From Ensifer sesbaniae (GTDB taxonomy: Bacteria; Pseudomonadota; Alphaproteobacteria; Rhizobiales; Rhizobiaceae): a stretch of 64,000 nucleotides of DNA. Position 1 is the stretch's first letter; every line of letters begins with the position of its first letter. The position numbers were made by a program, and so were the translations under genes. Location: positions 804,863-868,862 of the forward strand of contig NZ_JABEKU010000002.1 of assembly GCF_013283665.1 (NCBI RefSeq). The letters are read 5' to 3'. Shown here piece after piece: positions 1 through 8,776 of the stretch. The notes under the pieces are model-generated. The model saw only the letters and a program-made list of their open reading frames with translations, was not told the DNA's origin and did no database searches.

Positions 1-2
1 CG

Positions 3-173
3 CATGGCCTCGGCATGCGGGTCACCGCCGAAGGCGTGGAAACGGTCGGTCAGGCGGTCTGGCTGCGAAAAGAGGGATGCGACCGGCTGCAGGGCTATTT
101 CCTGGGCATGCCCATGCCGGCAGACGCGATCGGCGCCTACCTTCGCCGCTCGTCGGCCATGGCTACGCTCTAG
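3..173 (+). CDS. EAL-domain c-di-GMP phosphodiesterase, C-terminal end (partial)
   Basis: Only the last 56 residues are in the window; the gene starts upstream. The reading frame holds VTAEGVET followed by LQGYFLGMPMPA, the hallmark end of EAL domains, which hydrolyse cyclic di-GMP to pGpG. The conserved Glu of the AEGVET segment is present. Domains N-terminal to EAL (GGDEF, PAS, membrane segments) cannot be seen. It lies 144 bp upstream of the partner-switching operon on the same strand. That is suggestive because related phosphatase/STAS switches in other bacteria control c-di-GMP enzymes, but co-regulation is inferred only. Confidence 0.85.
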   Translation, partial: HGLGMRVTAEGVETVGQAVWLRKEGCDRLQGYFLGMPMPADAIGAYLRRSSAMATL

Positions 174-317
174 TCGCATCCATGCGTTGCGCAATGAGAG
201 GCGCGACGCCAAGCCTGGGTTGTTTACGTGCAAAATCCGGGGGTTGCGTGGTTACAAATCATTATGGAAAGTGCCATATGGCCGTAGCAGAGTTCGGGGT
301 GGGGAGGACATTGCTGC

Positions 318-836
318 ATGGGTGCAAGTGTCAATGAGACCACGGAGACGGCTTTCGAGCCCTTGCTTCAGTTCGATATGGAGATGGAGATATTCCTCTC
401 GGATTGGCAGCATTGCGATCATGTTTCGAGCTACCTCGCCCGTATGATCAGCCACAACAGAACCGATCCCGTGCGGCATTCGAACTTCTTCTCCTCCGCT
501 CTGAACGAGCTTCTGGAGGTCTCGTTTCGCGGCGGCACCACCGACGGAAAGATCGGCCTGTCGATCTACCGCCAGGGAGGCACGGAACGGGTTCAACTCA
601 GTTTCCCATGCCCGCCAGGTCAGGCGCGTTTCTACCGCGAGGCCGTATCCAAAACCCGCGAGAGCGATGCTCAGGCCCGCTATCTCGACGCCATTTCCAA
701 CGACCTCGCCCCGAGCCGAGAATCGGTGCTTCTGGATCTCGCCGTCAACTATGACGCCCGCCTTCGGTTGGACGAACGCGAGGCACCGGCCATCACCCTG
801 ATCGTCGACCTGCCTCTTGAAGGAATGGTGAGTTGA
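318..836 (+). CDS. Degenerate histidine-kinase-like (GHKL) regulator, first gene of partner-switching operon
   Basis: 172 residues, soluble, no signal or membrane segment. The stretch SALNELLEVSF near residue 58-68 resembles an N-box helix of GHKL ATPases (anti-sigma/serine kinase and SiaB-like proteins), but no clear G1 or G2 glycine box is visible, so ATP binding is uncertain. A GGAGG-like ribosome site lies about 10 bases before the ATG. The stop codon overlaps the TTG start of the STAS-methyltransferase gene, indicating translational coupling. By position it may be the kinase or scaffold that pairs with the STAS-like domain encoded next. The family assignment is inferred from context and one motif; it could also be a non-catalytic adaptor. 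Confidence 0.55.
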   Translation: MGASVNETTETAFEPLLQFDMEMEIFLSDWQHCDHVSSYLARMISHNRTDPVRHSNFFSSALNELLEVSFRGGTTDGKIGLSIYRQGGTERVQLSFPCPPGQARFYREAVSKTRESDAQARYLDAISNDLAPSRESVLLDLAVNYDARLRLDEREAPAITLIVDLPLEGMVS

Positions 837-2008
837 TCACCGCGGGCCTTACTCAGCGCTTCAAAGTCGCATTCGACCCGAACAGCCAGATCTTCTCGCT
901 CGCCGGAACGATCCGTCCGCGATCGATCGATGAGATCGCCGAGAGCATTCATGCGCTGCGCGAAGCAATCGATGCGGTGCGAGGCGTTCTCTATATCGAC
1001 GTGAAGCGCCTCATCCAGATGAACAACACGGCCTTCCAGGCCTTCATCCGGGTCGCGCTCGATGCCTGCCGCGAGCGGTCGGACCTGCGTCTGATCATCA
1101 TCACCTCGAGCGTCGTCGGCTGGACGACAAGGATGTTCAGGCACTTGAGCACGATTGAGCCGCAGATCTCCGTCGAGGTCTACGATTCGATGTTCTACCC
1201 CGGCCAAAGCTTCGTCGAGGATACGAGCTTCATTCCCATCCTCCGCGCGCAGACGAAAATGACCTGGCGCCACGAGCGCACCATCCTGCCGCGCCACGGC
1301 ATGCGGCCCGGCATCGCCATGGCCGACATCTGCTGCGGCATCGGCGATTTCGCCGTGCTCGCGCAGAAGGAGTTTCAGCCGGCCCGAATCGTGGCCCTCG
1401 ATCATTCCCGCGCGAGCCTTGCCTACGCGCGCACGGTGGCCGCCGATTTCGGCGTCACCGGCATCGAATACACGTTCGGCGACGCTTCCGAGATGCTGCT
1501 CGAGGACAACCAGTTCGACTTCGTGACCTGCCGGCATTCGCTGCAGATCTTCAATCAGCCGGAGCTGCTTCTCAAGGAGCTCTATCGGATCGTGAAGCCG
1601 GGCGGCCGCGTCTACATTACCAACGAGAAGAACTCGCACTGCCTCGGCGAGCCACGGGCGCAAAGCATCCAATGGACCTATAATGAGCTCGCGAGGCTGT
1701 TGAGCCACTTCGAGATGGATGTGGAGCTCGGCCCGAAGAGCCGGCGCTATCTCGCCGACGCGGGCTTCGACGACATCCTGGTCGAATCCTTCATGGTCAC
1801 CAATCTCGACGGCGACCCGCAGGATTTCGCCGACGTCATCGCCGGATGGGAGAAGATGTTTGCGGCTATGGCGACGAGACACGGCGAAACACCCGAATTC
1901 ATCGACCGTTTTCGCCAAGGCTTCCGCGATCACATCTTCGCGGCGCTGCATCCGAAGGGCTATGCAGGCTGGCCGATCTGGGCAGCGTCCGGACGCAAAC
2001 CGCTATGA
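833..2008 (+). CDS. STAS-like domain fused to a class I SAM-dependent methyltransferase
   Basis: 391 residues. Residues about 10-130 look like a STAS/anti-sigma-antagonist fold: a beta-strand ending in LYIDVKRL, then MNNTAFQAF, the loop and helix where such proteins carry the phosphorylated Ser/Thr. Thr66 is the candidate site. Residues about 145-390 form a UbiE-like methyltransferase with motif I ADICCGIGDFA (164-174), the ribose-binding acidic residue in VALDHS (D190), and ELYRIVKPGGRVYITNE. The start is TTG, chosen because it overlaps the upstream stop codon and has GAAGGA upstream; the stop overlaps the phosphatase ATG (ATGA). The fusion suggests that phosphorylation of the STAS part gates methylation of an unknown substrate. 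Annotation as a ubiquinone methyltransferase would probably be misleading. Confidence 0.75.
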   Translation: MITAGLTQRFKVAFDPNSQIFSLAGTIRPRSIDEIAESIHALREAIDAVRGVLYIDVKRLIQMNNTAFQAFIRVALDACRERSDLRLIIITSSVVGWTTRMFRHLSTIEPQISVEVYDSMFYPGQSFVEDTSFIPILRAQTKMTWRHERTILPRHGMRPGIAMADICCGIGDFAVLAQKEFQPARIVALDHSRASLAYARTVAADFGVTGIEYTFGDASEMLLEDNQFDFVTCRHSLQIFNQPELLLKELYRIVKPGGRVYITNEKNSHCLGEPRAQSIQWTYNELARLLSHFEMDVELGPKSRRYLADAGFDDILVESFMVTNLDGDPQDFADVIAGWEKMFAAMATRHGETPEFIDRFRQGFRDHIFAALHPKGYAGWPIWAASGRKPL

Positions 2009-4365
2009 GCGAGAACAATGTCCAACGTCCCCGGTTCGGTTTGAGATCCTTTCGCGCAAAGTTCGTGCTGGTCGTCGGCAGCGCCGTGCTCTTCGACCTC
2101 CTGGTCACAGGCGGCCTGGCGCTCTGGAACGTTCAAAGATTGTCGCGCGACGCGACGACGGAGGTCGGGCAGGGCCTGGAAAAGGCAAACAAAGATTACA
2201 TGCTCACCTACGCGGAATCGACGGCCGCGCGGGTTGATCTTCTGCTCGGCCAGGTTCACGCCGACGTCGCCACGCTCGCGGGCGTGCTCCAGGCGCAGAT
2301 CGACCGCCCCATGCGCAGGTCCGACGTCGGAGAGGCGCTTGCGCGGCACGCACCGGAATCCGTTACCGTGGCTTACGATCCCAAAGGTGGGTGGGCGCAG
2401 AACCTTCCGGGACCGCTCTCGAGCGTCAGCGTTTGGAGCTATCTCCTTGGCCCCGACCGCCGGCCGCTACCCGAGGTGCAGACCGATATCGAGAACAGCG
2501 CCGTTCTCGATCTGGTTGCTCCCGCCCTGCTTGCGCACGGGCGTTCCAAACTGCAGATGTACTACGTCGGACCAAAGGAGCGGCCGATCTTGCGGATGGC
2601 GCCCTATGCCGATCAGGCGCAGACGTTCGACCGCCTCTACCCCGGTCACAACGAGGCCAACTTCTGGAACTTCTTCTTCCCCGGCCTCTACGAGTCCTGG
2701 GAGGGATGGGCGAAGGATCCCGGCCTCAGGCCCGTTGCAGTCGATACCACGCAAACGGCACCTTATACGGATGCTGCCTCGGGAAAGCTGATCGTCAGCT
2801 TCTTCCAGCCGCTCTGGACGCGCGACCGCAAGGGTGTCGCCGGGGCGGCCGGAACCGATATCACGCTCGATCAGCTGGCCGAGGTTGTCGAAAGCGTCAA
2901 AGTCGGCGACAGCGGGTTCGGTTTCCTCGCCATGTCCGACGGCAACGTGGTTGCCATCAACGGCGTAGGAGAAAAGGTCATCGGCCTGCAACGATCGAGC
3001 GAGACCGGCAGCCAGGGTGTCACGGGCCTTAATCGCTCGCTGCACCAAAGTGTGCAGCCGGCGATCGCGCAACTGCCGCTCGGCGCCGACGGCGCGATAC
3101 AGCGCGTACTGCTCGACGAGGCCGGCGAGAAGGTGCCCTATCTCATCCTCTTGAAGCAACTCGAGCCGGCGAATTTCTGGGTATCCGGCCCCGTTCGCCG
3201 CGAGACCATGTCGCTCGGCATCGTCGTGCCCGAACGCGAGATCTACGCCTCGTTGTTTGCGGCGCAGGCCGGTATTTCCGAAGCAACGAACCGTATCCTC
3301 GTCTATCAGATTCTCGCTCTGCTTGCCTCGCTGCTGTTCGTCACGCTTGCAGTGTTCGGCATTTCCAAGCGGGTCACTCGCGGCATCAGCGCCCTTGCCG
3401 GAGCGGCAACACGGATCGAGGCCAAGGACTATTCGGTTCGCGTTCCGATTACGACGCGCGACGAGGTCGGCGAAGCCGGTATCGCCTTCAACCGGATGGC
3501 TGAAGAGATCAGCTACCACACCGAGAACCTCGAAAACCTGGTGACCGAGCGCACAAAGCAGCTCGAGGACGCCAACCATCAGATTTCGACGCTGAATACG
3601 CAATTGCGCAGCGAGAACCTGCGCCTCGGCGCCGAACTCGCGGTCGCCCGGCAGATCCAGATGATGGTGCTGCCCAGGGCCCGTGAGCTCGCGGAAATCG
3701 CCGAACTCGAGATCGCCGCCTATATGCGACCGGCCGACGAGGTTGGAGGCGACTACTACGACGTGCTTCGCGACGGGGAGCGGCTGAAGATCGGTATCGG
3801 CGACGTGACCGGCCACGGGCTTGAAAGCGGCGTGCTGATGCTGATGGTGCAGTCCGTCGCCCGGGCCTTGCAGGAAGCCGGCGACATGAACCCGCAAGAG
3901 TTCCTCAACCGCCTGAACCGCGCAATCTACAAGAACATCGTGCGGACCAATACCGACAAGCATCTGTCGCTCGCCTTCCTCGACTACGATGACGGCCGCC
4001 TGACCCTGTCGGGGCAGCACGAGGAACTAATCGTGGTGCGCAAGGGTGCCGAAGTCGAGCGGATTGACACGCTCGACCTTGGTCTGCCCATCGGCCTCGA
4101 ATCCGACATCTCGCGCTTCGTCGCGACCCGCGAAATTTCCTTCGGGCACGGCGACATGGTCGTGCTGCACACGGATGGCGTGACCGAGGCGGTGAACGCC
4201 AAGGGCGAAATGTTCGGCATTGAGCGGCTGTGCGCGAGCGCAGGCAAATTTTACGGGCAGAGCGCCGAAGAGGTCAAATCGGGTATCATCGAGGACCTGA
4301 TGGCGCATATCGGCAAGCAGAAGATATATGACGACATCACGCTCGTCGTCATGAGACACAGGTGA
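2005..4365 (+). CDS. Membrane sensor PP2C-type serine phosphatase (sensor-HAMP-SpoIIE/RsbU-like)
   Basis: 786 residues from the ATG at 2005, which overlaps the previous stop; an open frame upstream is not needed. TM1 is at about 20-41, followed by a large periplasmic sensor region (about 42-428, Cache-like), TM2 at about 431-454, HAMP at about 455-508, and a coiled coil containing NLVTERTKQLEDANHQI. The PP2C/SpoIIE domain has metal-binding motifs GGDYYD (about 581), GDVTGHG (about 599), HTDGVTEA (about 722) and YDDITLVV (about 775). The architecture matches SiaA/RsbU-like phosphatases that dephosphorylate STAS proteins in response to an external signal. Here the likely targets are the STAS-methyltransferase and the STAS protein of the same operon. 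The sensed ligand is unknown. Confidence 0.88.
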   Translation: MSENNVQRPRFGLRSFRAKFVLVVGSAVLFDLLVTGGLALWNVQRLSRDATTEVGQGLEKANKDYMLTYAESTAARVDLLLGQVHADVATLAGVLQAQIDRPMRRSDVGEALARHAPESVTVAYDPKGGWAQNLPGPLSSVSVWSYLLGPDRRPLPEVQTDIENSAVLDLVAPALLAHGRSKLQMYYVGPKERPILRMAPYADQAQTFDRLYPGHNEANFWNFFFPGLYESWEGWAKDPGLRPVAVDTTQTAPYTDAASGKLIVSFFQPLWTRDRKGVAGAAGTDITLDQLAEVVESVKVGDSGFGFLAMSDGNVVAINGVGEKVIGLQRSSETGSQGVTGLNRSLHQSVQPAIAQLPLGADGAIQRVLLDEAGEKVPYLILLKQLEPANFWVSGPVRRETMSLGIVVPEREIYASLFAAQAGISEATNRILVYQILALLASLLFVTLAVFGISKRVTRGISALAGAATRIEAKDYSVRVPITTRDEVGEAGIAFNRMAEEISYHTENLENLVTERTKQLEDANHQISTLNTQLRSENLRLGAELAVARQIQMMVLPRARELAEIAELEIAAYMRPADEVGGDYYDVLRDGERLKIGIGDVTGHGLESGVLMLMVQSVARALQEAGDMNPQEFLNRLNRAIYKNIVRTNTDKHLSLAFLDYDDGRLTLSGQHEELIVVRKGAEVERIDTLDLGLPIGLESDISRFVATREISFGHGDMVVLHTDGVTEAVNAKGEMFGIERLCASAGKFYGQSAEEVKSGIIEDLMAHIGKQKIYDDITLVVMRHR

Positions 4366-4369
4366 TCAG

Positions 4370-4930
4370 ATGACCACGCTCTACGGACTGGCGGACCTGA
4401 CGATCGGCGCCCACCAGAGAATGACGCGGCTGCGTCTTTATGACGGTCCGCTCGATCTGAGCTGGAAGCATTGCGCCATGGCTTCGGATTTCGTGGCCGA
4501 GCTCGCGGCGCTGCGCTACCGCGCCTCGCGCAATGTCTACCGCGAAGTTCGGCACAACATCGGCTATCTGACCAACGAACTGGTCGAGAATGCGGTGAAG
4601 TTCCGTGCATCGGGCGCCGTTGTCGTGGAAGCGGGTCTCGAAGCGAACAGCTTCCGCACGAAAGTCTCCAACATCATCGACAACGAGACGGCTGTCCGCT
4701 TCCAGTATCTGCTTTCGGAGATCGCCGAAAGCGACCCGGGAGACCTGCTCATCGAGCGTATCGAGGCCAACGCAACGGGGCTGGGTAAAAGCGGCTCGGG
4801 GCTTGGTCTTTTGACGCTGATGAGCGATTATGGCGTTCGTTTCGCTTGGGTTTTTGGCGCCCAGGGAGACGGTGGCGAAACCTCGCTGGAGACCTATGCC
4901 TCCATCGCGGTCCCAGACCTCTCGAACTGA
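4370..4930 (+). CDS. GHKL ATPase / anti-sigma-factor-like serine kinase (slr1658-type)
   Basis: 186 residues, soluble. It shows a proper N box, [10 protein letters not shown] (Asn about 70), and a G2-like box, GSGLGLLTL (about 142-150), typical of histidine-kinase-like ATPases that act as serine kinases on STAS partners. It begins 4 bases after the phosphatase stop with an AGGTGA ribosome site, and the STAS gene follows after 13 bases. Genes of this kind beside a small STAS protein are known from cyanobacteria (slr1658/slr1659) and many proteobacteria. The likely role is to phosphorylate the STAS protein at 4944-5285 and oppose the membrane phosphatase. Confidence 0.75.
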   Translation: MTTLYGLADLTIGAHQRMTRLRLYDGPLDLSWKHCAMASDFVAELAALRYRASRNVYREVRHNIGYLTNELVENAVKFRASGAVVVEAGLEANSFRTKVSNIIDNETAVRFQYLLSEIAESDPGDLLIERIEANATGLGKSGSGLGLLTLMSDYGVRFAWVFGAQGDGGETSLETYASIAVPDLSN

Positions 4931-4943
4931 TGAGCCGGAGAAC

Positions 4944-5285
4944 ATGGAAAACAAGGACGAAGAAGAGTATCGCGTTTGGTCCGAAGGCAACGATATTCAT
5001 TTCGAAGGCACCATGCGGCTGCCCGGAACGGAAGCCTATGCCCCGATCTTCTCAACTGTCATGGGCGTGCTCGAAGCCGAGCCTGAGCACATCACGATCG
5101 ATCTCACCGAATTGCAGTTTCTGAACTCGTCCGGGATCAACTTGCTCGCCAAGCTGACGATCGAGGCGCGCAACCGGCCAAACGTGCAATTGACGGTGCG
5201 CGGAACCGCAGAGATTCCGTGGCAATCGAAGTCCCTGCCGAACCTCAAGAAACTGCACCCCGGCCTCGACCTCAGGCTCAATTGA
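4944..5285 (+). CDS. STAS-domain anti-sigma-antagonist-like protein (slr1659-type)
   Basis: 113 residues from the ATG at 4944, preceded by GGAG; the longer open frame upstream overlaps the kinase gene and is not needed. The sequence [20 protein letters not shown] is a canonical STAS beta-strand, loop and helix. Ser62/Ser63 in LNSSGI align with the phosphorylated serine of SpoIIAA/RsbV proteins. It is the last gene of the five-gene operon, so the operon carries two STAS-type substrates, one free and one fused to a methyltransferase. The downstream effector of this free STAS protein is not evident in the window; c-di-GMP enzymes such as the EAL protein upstream are a guess. Confidence 0.82.
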   Translation: MENKDEEEYRVWSEGNDIHFEGTMRLPGTEAYAPIFSTVMGVLEAEPEHITIDLTELQFLNSSGINLLAKLTIEARNRPNVQLTVRGTAEIPWQSKSLPNLKKLHPGLDLRLN

Positions 5286-5465
5286 GGCCGGCCGTTCGGC
5301 GGCTTCGCGGCCCGCTCAAAGCGATGACGTCAGGCCAGCGCTCCCTTGCCGGCGGCGCTGGTTGATGCCGGCAAGACAGATTTCAAGGGAAGAACCCGAT
5401 GCAGCTCGGCCCTCGGCTGCGCTCTATGCTGATTGACTGGCGGAGCAATCCGACTTATTGATAAA

Positions 5466-5494
5466 ATCATCTGATGACTTGATGAGCAGATGAT
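5466..5494 (+). promoter_or_regulatory. Inverted repeat over the start of the GntR gene, candidate autoregulatory operator
   Basis: ATCATCTG at 5466-5473 and its exact complement CAGATGAT at 5487-5494 flank 13 bases and cover the start codon. Inside lies TCATCTGATGA (5467-5477), an 11-base odd palindrome of the compact type bound by FadR-family GntR dimers. Binding here would block the start of the regulator-transporter pair. Regulatory function is inferred from symmetry and position only. Confidence 0.4.
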
Positions 5495-6170
5495 GCAGCC
5501 GATCAATCGTACCAATCTCGCCGAGAGCGCGGCCGAAAGCCTGCGTGCGGAAATCCTCAGCGGCCGCTGGGCGGTCGGGGAGCGTATTCCCAACGAAACG
5601 GCGCTCACCGAGTTGCTCGCCGTCAGCCGAGGCACGGTGCGCGAAGCCGTACGGGTCCTGATCTCGAAGGGCCTGCTCGACGCCCGCCAGGGCTCCGGCA
5701 CCTATGTCCGTTCGACCGTCGACGCCTCCGGCGCTCTCGACCGGGTCAAGCGCACGAGCCTGCGCGATCAATGGGAAGCGCGCGCGGCACTCGACGTCGA
5801 GGCCGCCCGGCTGGCGGCACTGCGCCGCACGCCTGAAGACCTCGAGCGCCTGTTCAAGCTGCTTAGGGCGCGCGGCACGGTGGCCGACGGCGGACGTGAA
5901 GCTTTCAGCCAACGCGACATCGCCTTCCACCGATCGATCGTCGAGGCATCGGGCAATCGCGCCATCATCGAACTCTACGATTTCTTCACCTCCGCCATCC
6001 TCGAGACGATCCACTCGACGCTCAATGGCGACCTGCCAGAACCTGACGACCGGGCGCATGCGGCGATCGTCGAGGCCATCGCGACCGGCAATCCGGACGA
6101 GGCCGCAGCCTCGGTCCGGGCGTTCATGGCCCCGGTCCTCGCTGAACTTGATCGGCTTCTCACCCAATGA
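5490..6170 (+). CDS. FadR-subfamily GntR transcriptional regulator
   Basis: 226 residues. The N-terminal winged helix (about 8-75) contains LRAEILSGRWAVGERIPNETALTELLAVSRGTV, the GntR signature region. Residues about 85-220 form the all-helical FCD ligand domain, with the metal/ligand-contact pattern D-x3-H (DIAFHRSI) and later His residues. The stop overlaps the start of the MFS transporter gene (ATGA), so the regulator and its likely target are co-translated. The start could be either of two adjacent ATG codons. It probably controls export or uptake of a small carboxylate, cyanate-like compound or drug; the ligand is unknown. Confidence 0.88.
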   Translation: MMQPINRTNLAESAAESLRAEILSGRWAVGERIPNETALTELLAVSRGTVREAVRVLISKGLLDARQGSGTYVRSTVDASGALDRVKRTSLRDQWEARAALDVEAARLAALRRTPEDLERLFKLLRARGTVADGGREAFSQRDIAFHRSIVEASGNRAIIELYDFFTSAILETIHSTLNGDLPEPDDRAHAAIVEAIATGNPDEAAASVRAFMAPVLAELDRLLTQ

Positions 6171-7471
6171 ACCAGACTTTTCGTACTCCCCACACGGCCG
6201 AGACCGCCGAGCGGCTGGACCTCGAAGACCAGCTTATCGATGCCGAGGCCGACAGCCTGCCGGCGCCGCAGCCACCCGTCCTGAGCCGCAGCGCCCGTAT
6301 CCTTCTGGGCGTGAGCCTCGTCCTGATCGCCTTCAACCTGCGGCCGCTGTTTTCCAGCCTCTCGGTGCTGCTGCCCGAGGTCATGCAGACGACCGGCCTG
6401 TCCACCGCCGGCGCCAGCGTGCTCACCACCCTGCCGGTGGTCTGCCTCGGCATCTTCGCGCCGCTTGCGCCGAAACTCGCGCAACGTTTCGGCGCCGAAC
6501 GCACTCTTCTTGGCGTGCTGCTGCTGCTGACGCTCGGCACGGGCCTGCGCGGCATCCAGTCGGTGCCACTGCTATTCCTCGCAACCTTTGCCGCCGGTGC
6601 GGCGATCGCGATCGGCAACGTCCTGCTTCCCGGTCTCGTCAAGCGTGACTTTGCCGACCGGGCCGCGATGATGACGGGTCTCTACACGATGGCGCTCTGC
6701 GCCGGCGCGGCGAGTGCCGCCGGTCTCACTTTGTCGATCGAGCATCATGTCGTCAGCTCCTGGTCCGGCGCGCTCGCGGCCTGGGCGGTGCCGGCGCTCA
6801 TCGTGGTGATGATCTGGGCGCCGCAGGCGCTGCGCGGCAAGGCGCAGGCCCGCCACAGCGGCTTCCGCGTCGTCGGCCTCTGGCGCGACGGGCTCGCCTG
6901 GCAAGTGACCCTTTTCATGGGACTGCAATCGGCCCTCGCCTATTGCGTCTTCGGCTGGATGGCGCCGATCCTCCGCGAGCGCGGCCTCGATGCCGCCACC
7001 GCCGGTGCGGTCGTTTCGGCCTCGATCATGATGCAGGTCGTCACCTGCCTGCTCGTTCCTTCCTTTGCCGTCAGGCGTCGAGACCAGCGTGCCGTCTGTG
7101 TTGCGCTCGTGGGCGCGGCCGTCTTTGCGCTCATCGGCATCCTCTTTGCGCCGATATCGACGGTTCTCATCTGGGCCGTGCTGCAGGGCATCGGACAGGG
7201 CGGCCTGATCGCCGCGGCGATGACCCTCATCGTGCTCCGCTCGCCCGATTCCCATGTCGCCGCCCACCTCTCCGGCATGGCCCAGGGCGTCGGCTACGTG
7301 CTTGCCGCCATCGGCCCGCTGCTCGTCGGTTTCATCCGCGGCTGGACCGGCAGCTTCGCCGCCAGCTCCGTTCTCTTCATCGCCCTCGGCACCGGTGTGG
7401 CGATCATGGGGATGGGCGCAGGCCGGGCGCTCCATGTCGGCGCCCGGACTGTCCGGATTGACGATCGTTAA
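6167..7471 (+). CDS. MFS transporter, CynX/NimT-like
   Basis: 434 residues with about 12 hydrophobic segments after a hydrophilic N-terminus of about 40 residues. Features typical of the CynX/NimT (cyanate/2-nitroimidazole) branch are the first helix, LLGVSLVLIAFNLRPLFSSLSVLLPEV, and LAPKLAQRFGAERTLL in the loop after TM2. The inner-membrane protein likely acts as an exporter or proton-linked transporter. It overlaps the GntR gene by 4 bases. Substrate prediction within this branch is unreliable, so the name describes the family only. Confidence 0.85.
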   Translation: MNQTFRTPHTAETAERLDLEDQLIDAEADSLPAPQPPVLSRSARILLGVSLVLIAFNLRPLFSSLSVLLPEVMQTTGLSTAGASVLTTLPVVCLGIFAPLAPKLAQRFGAERTLLGVLLLLTLGTGLRGIQSVPLLFLATFAAGAAIAIGNVLLPGLVKRDFADRAAMMTGLYTMALCAGAASAAGLTLSIEHHVVSSWSGALAAWAVPALIVVMIWAPQALRGKAQARHSGFRVVGLWRDGLAWQVTLFMGLQSALAYCVFGWMAPILRERGLDAATAGAVVSASIMMQVVTCLLVPSFAVRRRDQRAVCVALVGAAVFALIGILFAPISTVLIWAVLQGIGQGGLIAAAMTLIVLRSPDSHVAAHLSGMAQGVGYVLAAIGPLLVGFIRGWTGSFAASSVLFIALGTGVAIMGMGAGRALHVGARTVRIDDR

Positions 7472-7558
7472 AGCAGACCAGGCCTCTCGGGGCAGGCATC
7501 GATCGGATCGGGCTCCATTTCTTAGGTGGGGCCCATTCTGTCGATCTCCGCGGCTGCA

Positions 7559-8776
7559 TCACGCCGCCGCAGCAACCGCCTGCTGATAGCGCGGTGCAGG
7601 CCTGAACGTCAGCGCGATCAGGAATGCCCCGAGGCCGATACCCCAGGAGCCGACATAGAGCCAGGTGTAGCTTGCCAGCGCATCGTAGATCATGCCGCCG
7701 GCAATCGGTCCCGTCGCCATCCCCAGGCTGCCGGCCATGGCCGTTCCACCGATGACGGTTCCCATCATCCGCAAGGGGAAATTCTCGCGGGCAAGCACGG
7801 CATAAAGCGGCATGACGCCGGCATAGATGAAGCCGAACAGGGCCGCGACGGCATAGAAAGAGCCAAGCCCCGCCGCAAAGACATAGGCCAGCGCCCCGAA
7901 GGCCTGGGCGAGCAACCCGAGAACCAGGACGCGCTTTGCCCCGAAGCGGTCGCCGAGCAGACCGAACACCACGCGCCCGCCCATGCCGGCCAGTCCCTCG
8001 ACGCTATAGATCGACACGGCCGCCATCACCGGAATGCCGCATGTGACGGCATAGCTCACCGTATGGAAGATCGGGCCCGAATGGGTGGCGCAGCAGAAGA
8101 AATTCGTCAGCAGCAGGATGATGAAGAGTGGCGATTTCAGCACCTGGCTCGTCGTCATCGACGAATGCGCCTCGTCCTCCGGAGATACCGCGGCAGCGCC
8201 CGCTGCGAATGCCGGCGGCTGGCGAACGAGAAGCGACACCGGGATCATCACGACGGCGACGACGACCGCGATGATCTGCAGTGCGGTTCTCCAGTCGTAG
8301 CCTGAAACCAGCCAGGCCGCGAAGGGCGACATCGTCATCGGCGCCATACCCATGCCGGCCGAAACGAGCGAGACCGCGAGGCTCCGGTGCGTGTCGAACC
8401 AGCCGGTGACGCAGGCCATCATCGGCGCGAAAATCGCCGCCGCTGCCGTGCCGACGACGACCCCGAAGACGATCTGGAAGACGATGAGGGACGTTGCCCA
8501 GCTTGCTGCCATCAGGCTGACGGCCAGCAGCACCGAGCCGATGAGCACGATCGGCCGTGCGCCCCAACGATCGGAGAGGCTGCCCCAGGCAATGCTGGCG
8601 AAGGCCATCGCCAGGAAGCCGATGGTCATCGCACTGGAGACTCCGGTGACAGACCAGCCGGTATCACGCGAGATCGGCAGCAGGAAAACCGGAAGCGAGA
8701 ACATGGCGCCGATCGCCAAGCAGCCAAGCAGACCACCGGCCGCCACGATAACCCAACGATAATGCGAATTGGTCAT
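7559..8776 (-). CDS. MFS transporter (OFA/monocarboxylate-like)
   Basis: 405 residues, about 12 transmembrane helices. The ATG at 8776 is chosen because AGGGAG lies 8-9 bases upstream and the first helix (YRWVIVAAGGLLGCLAIGAMF) follows at once; the open frame extends further but has no ribosome site. The loop GSLSDRWGARPIVLIG is the MFS signature between TM2 and TM3, and a second copy, GLLGDRFGAKRVLVLG, opens the second half. It is convergent with the CynX-like gene and divergent from the regulator at 9097, with no enzyme partner next to it. Substrate unknown, probably a small organic acid. Confidence 0.82.
   Translation of the reverse strand: MTNSHYRWVIVAAGGLLGCLAIGAMFSLPVFLLPISRDTGWSVTGVSSAMTIGFLAMAFASIAWGSLSDRWGARPIVLIGSVLLAVSLMAASWATSLIVFQIVFGVVVGTAAAAIFAPMMACVTGWFDTHRSLAVSLVSAGMGMAPMTMSPFAAWLVSGYDWRTALQIIAVVVAVVMIPVSLLVRQPPAFAAGAAAVSPEDEAHSSMTTSQVLKSPLFIILLLTNFFCCATHSGPIFHTVSYAVTCGIPVMAAVSIYSVEGLAGMGGRVVFGLLGDRFGAKRVLVLGLLAQAFGALAYVFAAGLGSFYAVAALFGFIYAGVMPLYAVLARENFPLRMMGTVIGGTAMAGSLGMATGPIAGGMIYDALASYTWLYVGSWGIGLGAFLIALTFRPAPRYQQAVAAAA

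Noticed and set aside
749-1951. 400-codon frame antisense to the STAS-methyltransferase gene
   Set aside because: A shadow of the real gene, which has domains, overlaps with neighbours and correct motifs.
833-2008. Annotation of the fusion as ubiquinone/menaquinone methyltransferase UbiE
   Set aside because: Only the general class I SAM fold and motif I match; the N-terminal STAS-like part and the operon context argue against a quinone role.
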